Part shown: one piece after another, positions 25,986-34,787 of the stretch
Numbering within the stretch: position 1 is the stretch's first letter
How the letters are laid out: every line of letters starts with the position of its first letter
Assembly (NCBI RefSeq): GCF_900129125.1
Contig: NZ_FQVJ01000017.1
Coordinates: 1 to 64,000 of the forward strand
DNA length: 64,000 nt
Reading direction: 5' to 3'
Source of the DNA: Acidocella aminolytica 101 = DSM 11237
GTDB lineage: Bacteria > Pseudomonadota > Alphaproteobacteria > Acetobacterales > Acetobacteraceae
Position numbers and translations under genes: made by a program
The notes under the pieces: model-generated
Database searches by the model: none
What the model was told of the DNA's origin: nothing
Seen by the model: the letters and a program-made list of their open reading frames with translations, nothing else

Positions 25986-26380
25986 AGATCACCGCCGACA
26001 CCAATGTGCTGGCCCGCGCCATCCTGCAAGACGACGCCGCACAATGCCGTACCGCGCGCAAGTCGCTCAAGGACGCCACTCTGATCGCCGTGTCGCTGCC
26101 CTCCCTGTGCGAGCTGGTGTGGTTGCTGCGGCAGGGTGCCAAGTTGTCGAAAGAGGATGTGGCAGTAGCCATCCGGGCCCTCTTGGACGCCGGAAACGTG
26201 GTCATGAATCGCCCCGCCGTGGAGGCCGGGCTTGCTCTGCTGGAAGCAGGTGGAGACTTCGCCGATGGTATCATGGCCCATGAGGGCAAATGGCTGGGAG
26301 GCGAAACCTTCGTGTCCTTCGACAAGAAGGCGGTCACGCTGCTATCCAAGCAGGGTGAGACCGCCCTGCTACTGACCTAA
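25982..26380 (+). CDS. VapC-like PIN-domain toxin (third VapBC module)
   Basis: 132 residues. Acidic PIN motifs: I-T-A-D-T-N-V-L near the start, S-L-P-S-L-C-E-L-V-W-L-L in the middle, G-G-D-F-A-D-G-I-M-A-H and T-F-V-S-F-D-K-K-A near the end. Overlaps the antitoxin gene by four bases (ATGA), so expression is coupled. Same broad class as the toxins at 496 and 9903 but of a different subgroup (AbrB rather than VapB-type partner). Confidence 0.87.
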   Translation: MKITADTNVLARAILQDDAAQCRTARKSLKDATLIAVSLPSLCELVWLLRQGAKLSKEDVAVAIRALLDAGNVVMNRPAVEAGLALLEAGGDFADGIMAHEGKWLGGETFVSFDKKAVTLLSKQGETALLLT

Positions 26381-26401
26381 AAAGAACGCTTTGGCTGAGT
26401 G

Positions 26402-26444
26402 TGGTATTTTTCGTGGTATCCCTAAATTTTTCCTTGAAATACCA
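26402..26444. repeat. TGGTATTT/AAATACCA inverted repeat after the PIN toxin
   Basis: Eight-base arms (26402-26409 and 26437-26444) with a 27-base loop that itself has another GTGGTAT. AT-rich flanks with several T-runs. Could be a terminator or an attachment-site remnant; nothing decides. The rest of 26381-26560 holds no gene. Confidence 0.3.
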
Positions 26445-26559
26445 TTGATTTTAAAAGGGTTTTATCTAATCAATGATCGGCTATTTAGCCGACGTTTAGG
26501 AGTTCAAGGCTGAAGAATGAGCATTAACACTGCCGGATTAGCGTAAACTCTCGGTTGTT

Positions 26560-27330
26560 GCGTGCCCCTGCAACCAAATTAAATTGTGAAAACGGAACAA
26601 AAAACCGTCCGCAGACCCGCGGGTGGTTTTGCCGTTTGCAGCGCCCAGCACACAAGGCAAGAATCCCATACTCTTGCGGTACAGCCTGGCGTCCGGGTCG
26701 GTGGTTGGGGCATAGGTCTCGTTCGAACGTGTCTCGCCGCGGAAATTCCGCCCGACATTGTGCTCCGTGGGCCGTGCCGGAGGCTCATCCTGATCCTTGG
26801 GCACAAAACTCTTCATGCTGACCTCCGCAGCTTTCCATTGATACAATGCATCAATGAAACCTTGGCTGCTCCGCCCACGCATCAATCAGTGTGCCATCTT
26901 CAGAGAAATGTTCCGACGACAGCAGGCGTTTGACCCGGGGCAGCGCCAGCGCCCTTGCAGGAAGGCCCGTGCCACATCAGCCTGCAGCAGTCGGTCGCGA
27001 TTATGGGTGAAGCCCGTCGGGTGCCACACGGGCGCATCCATCGAGAGCCCGACAAACCAGCGGAACAGCAGATTATAGTTCATCTGCTCCATCAGCATCC
27101 GCTCCGAGCGCACAGAGTACAACGCTTGCAAAAGCGTCGCCCGCAGCAGCATTTCAGGCGGGATCGAGGGTCGGCCGGTATACGCATAAAGCCCCGAAAA
27201 ACTACTGCTCAAGCCTGCAAGAATTTCATCCGCCAGCGCTCGGATCACCCGCAATGGATGATCCGAAGGCACAGGCTCCTCAAGCCGAACAAAACTGAAA
27301 AGCTCGTCACCCAAACCAGACCGACGCCGC
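26560..27330 (-). pseudogene. IS5-family transposase, frameshifted and C-terminally truncated
   Basis: The N-terminal part (about 27317 down to 26900) reads GLGDELFSFVRLEEPVPSDHP, then A-Y-T-G-R-P-S-I-P-P-E-M-L-L-R-A-T-L-L-Q and L-L-F-R-W-F-V-G-L-S-M-D, typical of a common IS5 subgroup. The frame changes near 26900, where the other frame gives R-V-K-R-L-L-S-S-E-H-F-S-E-D-G-T-L. A short insertion follows, and a third part (around 26830-26660) reads S-M-K-S-F-V-P-K-D ... R-S-N-E-T-Y-A-P-T-T-D-P-D-A-R-L-Y-R-K, then homology stops. Clearly dead. Confidence 0.85.
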
Positions 27331-27633
27331 TTCCCCTCTCCTGCCGGGATAATCTGAAGCGCGCAGGCGGTGGGACTGACCTGGCCGACGGGGCTGCAGG
27401 AGGCGCGTCTGTGTGCCCGCAGCGGCACCGCGGGCGGTACGTGCTGGCGTGGATCTGATGGTGCTGTGGGAAAAATATCGCGCGGCGCATCCGGATGGGT
27501 ATTGGCTCGCTCGGTTTTAGAGAAGAGAGCAAGCTCTCCATAGCCTAGTTTTCTCACGTATTGCTGCCTCTGTTCATCACCTAATTGATTCTAAAAAATT
27601 GTTGCTTTGGTGGGGCGTTGTTGATTATGGGGG

Positions 27634-27708
27634 CTAGTGAGCGCGACCACTCGTGCAGACCAATCGAACCGCCTCATCTTCAATGTCACGACTATGCCGT
27701 TGCGCCAT
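27634..27708 (-). pseudogene. IS3-type OrfA N-terminal remnant
   Basis: 24 codons starting ATG at 27708 read M-A-Q-R-H-S-R-D-I-E-D-E-A-V-R-L-V-C-T-S-G before a stop. The same N-terminus, M-A-Q-R-Y-I-R-D-V-E-D-G-A-V-R-L-V-R-T-S-G, begins the remnant at 61756, so both derive from the same element type. The remaining 27331-27896 apart from this holds no gene I can support. Confidence 0.6.
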
Positions 27709-27896
27709 AGATGAAAAAATTCCCTATAACATTAGAGGCGTTTCACTTTTCCGAAGCAACTTCAAGGTGAGGTTTTCTACGTAGTTGATCAGCAAGTCGG
27801 ACAGGCCGCTTATGTACCTTAAATTTCCATGCAGAGGGGGTAGGGCTCCAGATTTGCCGTATCTTCATATAGGTTTAGAAGGGGGGGGAGGAACCG

Positions 27897-28832
27897 ATGC
27901 GGATCAATAGCCTGGACTTGAATCTGCTTATCGTCCTCGATGCGCTGCTGACGCACGAAAATGTTACCCGCGTCGCGGAGCAGTTGAATGTGACGCAGCC
28001 GACGATCAGTAATGCGCTCTCCCGATTAAGGCTGCATTTCAAGGACGAGCTTTTGGTGATGCTCGGGCGGCGCATGGTGCCAACGCCTTTGGCCAACCGG
28101 CTGCGCGATCCGGTTTCGGAGTTGTTGCGGCAGGCTCAGCGCGTGGCGCTTACCCGCTCCAACTTCGATCCCGCGGAAGCCGAGACAGATATTGCCATTG
28201 CCGCTTCGGACTATGTCGTCGACGCCTTGATGCTCGATGTTCAGCGGGAGTTGCTGCATCGCGCGCCACGAATCAATACCCAGATCGTCAGTGTTTCAGC
28301 CCCGGCAAGGCAGCGATTTGCCGATGGCCAGATGGATCTCATGTTTCATCCACCCGAATTCGTTAACACGAATGACTATTTCGAACGCGTGTTCGAAGAT
28401 AAGTTTGTCCCGGTGATCTGGGAGGGAAATGACGCGATCGGCGCAACATTGCCGCTAGCCGCGTTTCAATCGATGCCCTATGCGGCCATCGAATTTGGCG
28501 AATCCTCCCATATCAGCCAGTCTGATCTTTATTTTTCGCGCGCGGGCATTACCCGGAATATTCGTCTTCGTCTGCCCAACTATATCAATCTGGCGGCGGC
28601 CGTCATAGGCACGCCTTTGCTGGCAAGCCTGCCTTGGCTGCTGGCACGCCATTGGGTCGGCAAAGGACTTCGGGTGGTGAAGCCCGATTTCACCTTCCCC
28701 ACGCTGCCAGAAGTGATGTGCTGGCCAGCTCATCTCAATGACGATCCCGGCAATCAGTGGTTGCGCGGGCTGGTCAAGGATAAGGCGCAAAGGCTGCAAG
28801 CCCTGATCGACGCGGCGTTTTCCCATTCATAG
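27897..28832 (+). CDS. LysR-family regulator (NodD-like branch)
   Basis: 311 residues; ATG at 27897 preceded by GGGGAGG. The N-terminal helix-turn-helix L-D-L-N-L-L-I-V-L-D-A-L-L-T-H-E-N-V-T-R-V-A-E-Q-L with Q-P-T-I-S-N-A-L-S-R-L-R is intact, and M-L-G-R-R-M-V-P-T-P-L is the linker start; the NodD/NahR-like branch generally uses aromatic or flavonoid inducers. It lies upstream of, and in the same direction as, the catabolic cluster at 29042-36813, whose likely activator it is; a candidate site lies at 28935-28951. The link is inference from position. Confidence 0.88.
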   Translation: MRINSLDLNLLIVLDALLTHENVTRVAEQLNVTQPTISNALSRLRLHFKDELLVMLGRRMVPTPLANRLRDPVSELLRQAQRVALTRSNFDPAEAETDIAIAASDYVVDALMLDVQRELLHRAPRINTQIVSVSAPARQRFADGQMDLMFHPPEFVNTNDYFERVFEDKFVPVIWEGNDAIGATLPLAAFQSMPYAAIEFGESSHISQSDLYFSRAGITRNIRLRLPNYINLAAAVIGTPLLASLPWLLARHWVGKGLRVVKPDFTFPTLPEVMCWPAHLNDDPGNQWLRGLVKDKAQRLQALIDAAFSHS

Positions 28833-28934
28833 ACAATCCTTATTGCTTTCATTCAAAACGATGATTTGATCGGCCGTCTCCCCTGGCTCAATGAATGCAC
28901 AAGAAAATTTGTGAGGGGATTTCGTCTTTGCCGA

Positions 28935-28951
28935 GCGGATAATTTATTCGC
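28935..28951. promoter_or_regulatory. Imperfect palindrome upstream of the catabolic cluster
   Basis: GCGGATAA-T-TTATTCGC, complementary at seven of eight positions, about 90 bases before the first catabolic gene. AT-centred dyads of this kind are typical of LysR regulator sites. No clear -35/-10 pair could be fixed in the 28833-29041 gap. Confidence 0.4.
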
Positions 28952-29041
28952 GTCATGGCCCGGGTGAACGGGCTCGATTTCTGTTTTGACTCTCATCAGA
29001 CGTAACCCTCGCACAGTGGCTGGGTATGCGCGGAGATATGC

Positions 29042-30199
29042 ATGTTTCGCTATTTTCCTACCAATTATGTTTGGAATCTTTCTGTTGATCTTGCCTTCGA
29101 GATGGGTGCAAGGATCGGCGAGATCGAGGAGATGTGTGCGCCTTTACTGGAGGCGGCGAAATCCCCCGATGCCGCTGGCACGCGGGCGTTCCGCGAAGCC
29201 TGGGAAAAAATGGCCGGCAAGCTGGTCGAGCTCGCGCAGGAAGACGAATCCGCGGGGCGGCTTCTATCCGCTGGTGAAAAGCTCAATCGCGCCGCCATAT
29301 ATTTGCTGACCTGCGAGCGCCTGCAGTCGCGTGACGCGCCTGGCCGGCTCGACCTTTATAAAAATGTTCTGGCGGTTTTCAAAAAGGGCGTTGCGCTCTC
29401 GCGGGAGAATTGCCGGCTCGTGGAAATACCTTACGAGGGCAAGGTGATTTCCGGCTTGTTCGTGCAGGCGGAAGGGGTCAGCGGCCCCGCGCCCGTGCTG
29501 TTGCAGGTCAACGGCCTGGATTCGACGAAAGAGATGAAATACCGCGTCGGCCTTCCGGCGTGGCTGGCGCGGCGGGGGGTGTCCTCGCTGGTGATCGATC
29601 AGCCCGGCACAGGCGAGGCGTTGCGCTTGCATAACCTAACAGCACGTTATGATTCCGAGCATTGGGCCAGCGTGGTGGTAGATTGGCTGGAAGCCCAGCC
29701 AGAGATCGACCCCAAGCGGATCGGCATGGAGGGCGTGTCGCTGGGCGGCTATTATTGTCCGCGCGCCTTGGCCTTCGAGCCGCGCTTTGCCATGGGTGTG
29801 GCCTGGGGTGCGAATCATGATTGGCGGGAGGTGCAGAAGCGCCGTCTGGCAAAAGAGGGAAGCTTTCCGGTGCCGCATTACTGGGAGCATGTCTGCTGGG
29901 TCTGGGGTGCCGCGAATATCGATGAATTCATGACCATTGCTGAGAATGTGCATCTCGACGGGATTCTGGACCGCATCAAGGTGCCGTTTTTGGTCACGCA
30001 TGGCGAGAAGGATTCACAAATTCCGCTGGACATGGCGCGCCGCACGTATGATGCGCTAGTCAACAGCCCCAGGCGTGAGCTGAAGATTTTCACCGACCGC
30101 GAAGGTGGCGTGCAGCACTCAAGTTTCGATAATTCCATCAATGCCGGCCACTATATCGCCGATTGGGTGGCGCAAACCCTCGGCGGCCGTCTGGCCTGA
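29042..30199 (+). CDS. Alpha/beta hydrolase, C-C-bond hydrolase type
   Basis: 385 residues; ATG at 29042 with GGAG upstream. The first 130 residues form a helical N-terminal extension; the alpha/beta hydrolase core has the nucleophile elbow G-V-S-L-G-G (Ser), the acid region T-H-G-E-K-D-S-Q-I-P and the His in G-V-Q-H-S-S-F-D-N. The long helical N-domain and overall pattern resemble 2,6-dihydroxypseudooxynicotine hydrolase and relatives, which cut the bond between a polyhydroxy-aromatic ring and its acyl side chain. That would make it the entry enzyme of the cluster, releasing a hydroxylated ring. Substrate is inference. First gene of the operon; 21 bases to the next. Confidence 0.8.
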   Translation: MFRYFPTNYVWNLSVDLAFEMGARIGEIEEMCAPLLEAAKSPDAAGTRAFREAWEKMAGKLVELAQEDESAGRLLSAGEKLNRAAIYLLTCERLQSRDAPGRLDLYKNVLAVFKKGVALSRENCRLVEIPYEGKVISGLFVQAEGVSGPAPVLLQVNGLDSTKEMKYRVGLPAWLARRGVSSLVIDQPGTGEALRLHNLTARYDSEHWASVVVDWLEAQPEIDPKRIGMEGVSLGGYYCPRALAFEPRFAMGVAWGANHDWREVQKRRLAKEGSFPVPHYWEHVCWVWGAANIDEFMTIAENVHLDGILDRIKVPFLVTHGEKDSQIPLDMARRTYDALVNSPRRELKIFTDREGGVQHSSFDNSINAGHYIADWVAQTLGGRLA

Positions 30200-30220
30200 A
30201 CCGATATCACGGAGATAGTC

Positions 30221-31177
30221 ATGAACATCACCAGCCTCGAGGGGCTTGTTTTCGGTGTTGACGATGTTGGCGCCTGCAACGAGTTCCTCGCCAATATGGG
30301 ACTTGAAGCTGTTGAGCGTAGCGGTGGCGGCGGGCGTTTCTTCGCCGAGGATGGAACCTGGATCAGCACTCGTCCGCGTATGGATGAGAGCCTGCCCGCA
30401 CCGCTGGAGACCGGTTCCATGTTGCGCGAGACCGTCTACGGCGCCGCCGACGCGGACACGATCGAGGCGGTTGCCAAGGAGATGGCGCGTGACCGTGAGG
30501 TCACCCGGCATGCCGATGGCAGCATCGGATTTTACGATGATCTGGGGTTTGCCTTGCGGATTTGTCTCTCGACCCGCAAGCCGCTGGAGGTGCCGGCGGA
30601 GGTGATGCTCAACGTTCCAAATTCCACGCAAAGCCGTGGGTTGAATGTCACGGGTGTCACGCCGGGCGCGCCTGCGGCGCAGCCGCGCACATTGTCCCAC
30701 GTAGTGTATTTCGTTCCCGATGTCGCGGCGGCCGAAGCGTTTTATACGGAGCGTCTAGGATTTCGTTGCACGGATCGCTTCACCGATGTCGGACCCTTCC
30801 TGCGCCCGGCCGGCATGGCGGATCATCATGCCTTGTTCTTGATCCAAAGCCCGCCGCATATCAAAGGCATCGAACATTTCGCCTTCCACATGGCCAGCCC
30901 CTCGCAGGTTCTGGCGGCGGGAACGCAGATGGTAAAGCGCGGCTTTCAGAGTTTCTGGGGGCCGGGGCGGCATCATTTCGGCAGCAACTGGTTCTGGTAT
31001 TTTAATTGCCCAATGGGCTGCCATGCCGAATTCGACGCGGACATGGATCAGCATGACGATCATTGGGTGCCCCGTGCCACGGCGATGGGGGCCGAGGCCA
31101 GCCAGGCTTACCTTTTCCAGTTTCGTGAAAAATGGGCGCCCGGCGGGCCGCCGCCAAATGCCCGGCCGGCCAGCTGA
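30221..31177 (+). CDS. Two-domain VOC (extradiol-type) dioxygenase
   Basis: 318 residues with two vicinal-oxygen-chelate modules: an N-terminal one (5-115) without a full metal set and a C-terminal one (155-290) with the likely Fe ligands His in T-L-S-H-V-V-Y-F, His in I-E-H-F-A-F-H-M and Glu in C-H-A-E-F-D-A-D-M-D. This is the architecture of type I extradiol ring-cleavage dioxygenases, which open catechol-like rings next to the hydroxyls. It lies between a hydrolase and a Rieske/FAD pair, and starts 21 bases after the hydrolase. Substrate unknown. Confidence 0.85.
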   Translation: MNITSLEGLVFGVDDVGACNEFLANMGLEAVERSGGGGRFFAEDGTWISTRPRMDESLPAPLETGSMLRETVYGAADADTIEAVAKEMARDREVTRHADGSIGFYDDLGFALRICLSTRKPLEVPAEVMLNVPNSTQSRGLNVTGVTPGAPAAQPRTLSHVVYFVPDVAAAEAFYTERLGFRCTDRFTDVGPFLRPAGMADHHALFLIQSPPHIKGIEHFAFHMASPSQVLAAGTQMVKRGFQSFWGPGRHHFGSNWFWYFNCPMGCHAEFDADMDQHDDHWVPRATAMGAEASQAYLFQFREKWAPGGPPPNARPAS

Positions 31178-31179
31178 GC

Positions 31180-31551
31180 ATGACGGTGCTCTGTCATATT
31201 TCAGAGATTCCGGATGCGGGCGCCATCGGTGTCGAGCCTGGCGAAGACGGGCACGATACGATTTTTCTGGTCCGCCGCGCCGGGCGTGTCTATGCCTACC
31301 GCGATTCCTGTCCGCATTGGCCAGGGGCGCGCATGGCCTGGAGGCGCCATGAATATCTGGACGCGGACGGCGCGCATATCGTCTGCCACGGTCACGGGGC
31401 CCTGTTTGATATTGAAACCGGCGATTGCCTTTCGGGGCCTTGCGCCGGCTTGTCGCTCAGCGCCCTGCCGGTGGAGCTGACAGCGCAGGGTTTGGTGCGG
31501 CTCATGCCTATTCAACCTGCGCCCCTGACCTCAAAGGATATTTCGAAATGA
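31180..31551 (+). CDS. Rieske [2Fe-2S] ferredoxin
   Basis: 123 residues from the ATG at 31180, two bases after the dioxygenase stop. Rieske ligands are visible: C-P-H (D-S-C-P-H-W-P-G) and C-H-G-H (H-I-V-C-H-G-H-G-A-L-F-D). Small soluble Rieske proteins of this type feed electrons to oxygenases. No cognate terminal Rieske oxygenase is present in the cluster; it may serve a partner outside it, or an assembly with the adjacent enzymes. It overlaps the next gene by four bases. Confidence 0.9.
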   Translation: MTVLCHISEIPDAGAIGVEPGEDGHDTIFLVRRAGRVYAYRDSCPHWPGARMAWRRHEYLDADGAHIVCHGHGALFDIETGDCLSGPCAGLSLSALPVELTAQGLVRLMPIQPAPLTSKDISK

Positions 31552-32675
31552 GTGAAATGGCGAAGAAGGTTCTCGTCATTGGCGGCGGGTTCGCGGGCAT
31601 GGCCGCGGCGATTGAGTTGGCCAAGCGGGGCATGCAGGTCGAACTGGTTGAGATCGATCCGGGCTGGCGCGCCTATGGTGCCGGCATCAGCCTGGGCGGG
31701 GCGACATTGCGGGCATTACAAACCTTGGGCATTCTCGATAGGTTTTTGCGCGCCGCCCACGCCTCGGATGGCGTGGATATCTGCACCCCGGCCGGGGGGC
31801 TGATCAGCCAGTTGCCAACCCCCCGCCTGGCGGGGCAGGAGGTGCCGGGCGGTGCTGGCGTGATGCGGCCGGTCTTGGCTGGCATTCTCGCCTCCGCCAC
31901 GCGCGAGGCCGGTGTGGCGGTGCGGCTGGGTGTTACATTTTCCAGCATCACCCAGAACGAAGCCGGCGTGGAGGTTGCCTTCACCGATGGTGGGACAGGC
32001 CGGTATGATCTGCTGATCGGCGCCGATGGGCTTTATTCCAAGGTACGCACGGCATTATTCCCGGACGCGCCGGCGCCAGCCTATAGTGGCCAGGGTGTGT
32101 GGCGGGCGGTGCTGCCGCGCCCGTCCGAGATCGAGCGCTGCACGATGTGGATGGGCGATATGGTCAAGCCGGGGGTGAATCCGGTTTCCGCCGAGGAGAT
32201 GTATCTTTTCGTCACCGAAGACCGCGCGGCGCATGAGCGTCTGGATCCGGCCGGCTTCGTCGATCATCTGCGCGGCTTGCTGGCGCCATTCCCGGCTCCG
32301 GTTTTGCAGGCGATCAGGGCGCAGTTGGGGACGCAGTCGCAGATCATCTACCGGCCACTGGAAGGGCTGCTGCTGAAGACCTGGTATCAGGGCAGGGTGG
32401 TGCTGGTGGGCGATGCCGTGCACGCTACGACCCCGCATCTGGCCTCCGGCGCCTGTATCGGGATTGAGGACGGCATCGTGCTGGCCGAGGAACTTGCCGT
32501 TGGCGGCGGCATCGAGGCGGCACTCTCGCGTTTCCAGGCTCGGCGCTGGGAACGCTGCCGCATGGTGGTGGAAAACTCAGCACGGCTTGGCGTGATTGAG
32601 CGGACGGGAGGCGATAAGGCGGAACATGCGCAGATCATGCAGGCCAGCCACCAAGCGCTGGCGGCGCCGATATGA
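31548..32675 (+). CDS. FAD-dependent aromatic hydroxylase
   Basis: 375 residues from the ATG at 31548, overlapping the Rieske gene (ATGA). Class A flavoprotein monooxygenase marks: Rossmann G-G-G-F-A-G-M-A-A-A at the start, D-L-L-I-G-A-D-G-L-Y-S-K-V-R (DG motif) and R-V-V-L-V-G-D-A-V-H-A-T-T-P-H (GD motif). Such enzymes hydroxylate phenols using NAD(P)H and O2, producing the dihydroxy or trihydroxy ring that the VOC dioxygenase would cleave. Confidence 0.9.
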   Translation: MSEMAKKVLVIGGGFAGMAAAIELAKRGMQVELVEIDPGWRAYGAGISLGGATLRALQTLGILDRFLRAAHASDGVDICTPAGGLISQLPTPRLAGQEVPGGAGVMRPVLAGILASATREAGVAVRLGVTFSSITQNEAGVEVAFTDGGTGRYDLLIGADGLYSKVRTALFPDAPAPAYSGQGVWRAVLPRPSEIERCTMWMGDMVKPGVNPVSAEEMYLFVTEDRAAHERLDPAGFVDHLRGLLAPFPAPVLQAIRAQLGTQSQIIYRPLEGLLLKTWYQGRVVLVGDAVHATTPHLASGACIGIEDGIVLAEELAVGGGIEAALSRFQARRWERCRMVVENSARLGVIERTGGDKAEHAQIMQASHQALAAPI

Positions 32676-32691
32676 GGAAAGGGTCTCACTC

Positions 32692-33678
32692 ATGAAGCTG
32701 GCCAGTTTGCGTGACGGCAGCCGCGATGGGCGGCTGGCCGTGGTCTCGCGTGATCTCTCCCGCGCCTGCCTGGCGCCCGTGCCCACCATGCTGGCGCTCA
32801 TGGACCAGTGGGTGGCGCAGGAGCCAGTGCTGCGCCGCCTGTATCAAGCCTTGAACGAAGGTAAGCTCGAAAGTTTCGCCTTCGACCCCGGCCAAGCGAT
32901 GGCGCCGCTGCCGCGTAGTTTTCAATGGCTGGATGCATCCGCCTTCCTGGCGCATGGCGCGTTGATGACCAGGGCGCTGCGCCTGGAGAAGAATGTGCAA
33001 GGCGATGTACCGCTGATTTACCAGGGCGGATCGGATAGCCTGCTCGGCCCGTGCGAGGATGTGCCATTCCCCTCGGAAGGGTTGGGAATCGACTTCGAGG
33101 GCGAGTTTGCCGTGTGCCTGGGCGATGTGCCGATGGGGGCAACCCAGGAGGAGGCGGAACAGGCGATCCGCTTGCTGACAATCGCCAATGATTGGAGCTT
33201 GCGGACGCTTGCCGTGCGGGAGATGGCCACTGGCTTTGGCTGGCTGCAATGCAAGCCCTCTACCAGCTTCGCGCCGGTGGCGATCACGCCAGATGAGCTG
33301 GGGCGGGCCTGGGACCAGGGACGGGTGAAATTGCGCCTCTCGGTGAGCCTGAACGGCGCGCTGTTCGGCAAGCCCGATGGCGCGGCGATGGATTACGGCT
33401 TTCCGGAGCTGATCTGCCACGCGGCACGCACACGCCGCCTCTGCGCTGGCACGTTACTGGGATCGGGAACCGTTTCGGAAGGGGCGCCGCAGCGTGTGGG
33501 GAGTGCTTGCATCGCGGAGATGCGCGGTGGCGAGATGATCCTGCACGGCGAACCGCGAACCGCCTTCCTGAAGTTTGGCGATGAGGTCGCGATGACAGCT
33601 TATGACGCCGAAGGCCATGCGCCATTTGGCGCTCTGTCACAACGTGTCGTCGCCGCGCAGCGTCAGGAAATACCCTGA
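32692..33678 (+). CDS. Fumarylacetoacetate-hydrolase-family enzyme
   Basis: 328 residues from the ATG at 32692 with GAGG upstream. FAH-fold signs: G-L-G-I-D-F-E-G-E-F-A-V-C-L-G-D with metal-binding Glu residues, A-N-D-W-S-L-R-T-L, S-T-S-F-A-P, and G-T-L-L-G-S-G-T-V-S-E-G. The family hydrolyses acylpyruvate-type ring-fission products. Fits the step after extradiol cleavage. Confidence 0.88.
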   Translation: MKLASLRDGSRDGRLAVVSRDLSRACLAPVPTMLALMDQWVAQEPVLRRLYQALNEGKLESFAFDPGQAMAPLPRSFQWLDASAFLAHGALMTRALRLEKNVQGDVPLIYQGGSDSLLGPCEDVPFPSEGLGIDFEGEFAVCLGDVPMGATQEEAEQAIRLLTIANDWSLRTLAVREMATGFGWLQCKPSTSFAPVAITPDELGRAWDQGRVKLRLSVSLNGALFGKPDGAAMDYGFPELICHAARTRRLCAGTLLGSGTVSEGAPQRVGSACIAEMRGGEMILHGEPRTAFLKFGDEVAMTAYDAEGHAPFGALSQRVVAAQRQEIP

Positions 33679-33831
33679 TTTCGCAGCCGTCTTATCGAAT
33701 TTTCCATGGCGATAGAGACGCTCAATGGGAGCCATATAAAAACTAAATTTTTCAAACATCCATGATTATGGATTGATCGCAGCCGTCCAAGCAGCGCGCA
33801 AAGCGCCTTTATAACGAGAAAGTTTGGGGAA

Positions 33832-34776
33832 ATGAAAAAAATCCTAAAAACATCTGTGGCCCTCTTATGCTGCCTCGCGGCGGCACCGGCCTTGGCGTTC
33901 GAAAATGACAGCGCCCCCTATCCCGTCGGCACCACCTCGATCGGCATTGCCTCCTTGCCGCCCATTCCGGGTGTTTTTCTGTTGGACCAAACCGACGTCG
34001 CCGGCGCTGGCTACCTCACGGATAGCCACGGCAACAAGAAGGAGATCCCTCCCTTCAAGGTGCATTCAGTATCAACCACCCCGCGCATCCTGATCAGTTG
34101 GCCGGTGACATTGCCGGGCAATGGGCGTCTCTACACGCAAATCGTCCCGCCGATCGTGTTTCTGAACACGGAAGTGTTCGGGCAGAAATTTCATACTGCC
34201 GGTGTGGCGAATTTCACCATCACGCCGTTTCTTGGCCAATGGAGCGTGACACGGAATTTCAAAATCGCCAGCGGGTTCGACTTCATTCTGCCCACCGGCG
34301 CCTACAGCGCCAGTAAGCCCGCCATCGCCTCCGGCTATACCACCTACTCGCCAGTGCTCTCGCTGCGCTACAACAATCCGCGGGGGCTGGATATTGGCGT
34401 TTCCAACCGTCTGTTCTTCAACGCCACCAATACGCGCACCAATTACCATTCCGGCGACGCCTATATGGCGGATTATATCGCCGGCTGGAACATCGGGCAT
34501 GTCGAGCTAGGCGTGACCGGCGGCTGGCTGCAGGAATATCAGCGCGATAGCCAGTATGGCGCCGCGATTCCCGGCTCGCGCCAGGAGATTTTCAGGATCG
34601 GCCCATCCATTACTTATAGCGGCCGGTTCCTGGGCAAGATCCCCTTCATCGTCAACGTCAACGACCAGTTCGACGTGATTTCAAAAAATGCGCCGAAGGA
34701 AAATAATTTCTGGGTGAATATCGGCTTTCCGCTATTCGCGCCGCCGCCGCCGGCCCCGCCGGTACAGTCAAGTTGA
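33832..34776 (+). CDS. Outer-membrane channel, MetA-pathway/SphX type
   Basis: 314 residues with a signal peptide: K-K-I-L-K then a hydrophobic core ending A-A-P-A-L-A before F-E-N-D, where signal peptidase would cut. The mature part is rich in alternating aromatic strands (ITPFLGQWSVTRNFKIASGFDFILPTGAY, SLRYNNPRGLDIGVSNRLFF), an outer-membrane beta-barrel of the phenol-degradation (Phenol_MetA_deg) family. Likely the uptake porin for the cluster's substrate. 153-base leader, RBS GGGGAA. Confidence 0.8.
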   Translation: MKKILKTSVALLCCLAAAPALAFENDSAPYPVGTTSIGIASLPPIPGVFLLDQTDVAGAGYLTDSHGNKKEIPPFKVHSVSTTPRILISWPVTLPGNGRLYTQIVPPIVFLNTEVFGQKFHTAGVANFTITPFLGQWSVTRNFKIASGFDFILPTGAYSASKPAIASGYTTYSPVLSLRYNNPRGLDIGVSNRLFFNATNTRTNYHSGDAYMADYIAGWNIGHVELGVTGGWLQEYQRDSQYGAAIPGSRQEIFRIGPSITYSGRFLGKIPFIVNVNDQFDVISKNAPKENNFWVNIGFPLFAPPPPAPPVQSS

Positions 34777-34787
34777 AGGAACAGACG

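Noticed and set aside
26402-26444. Integration (att) site
   Set aside because: Only a repeated GTGGTAT word and a weak inverted repeat; no integrase or tRNA nearby, so it is listed only as a repeat.
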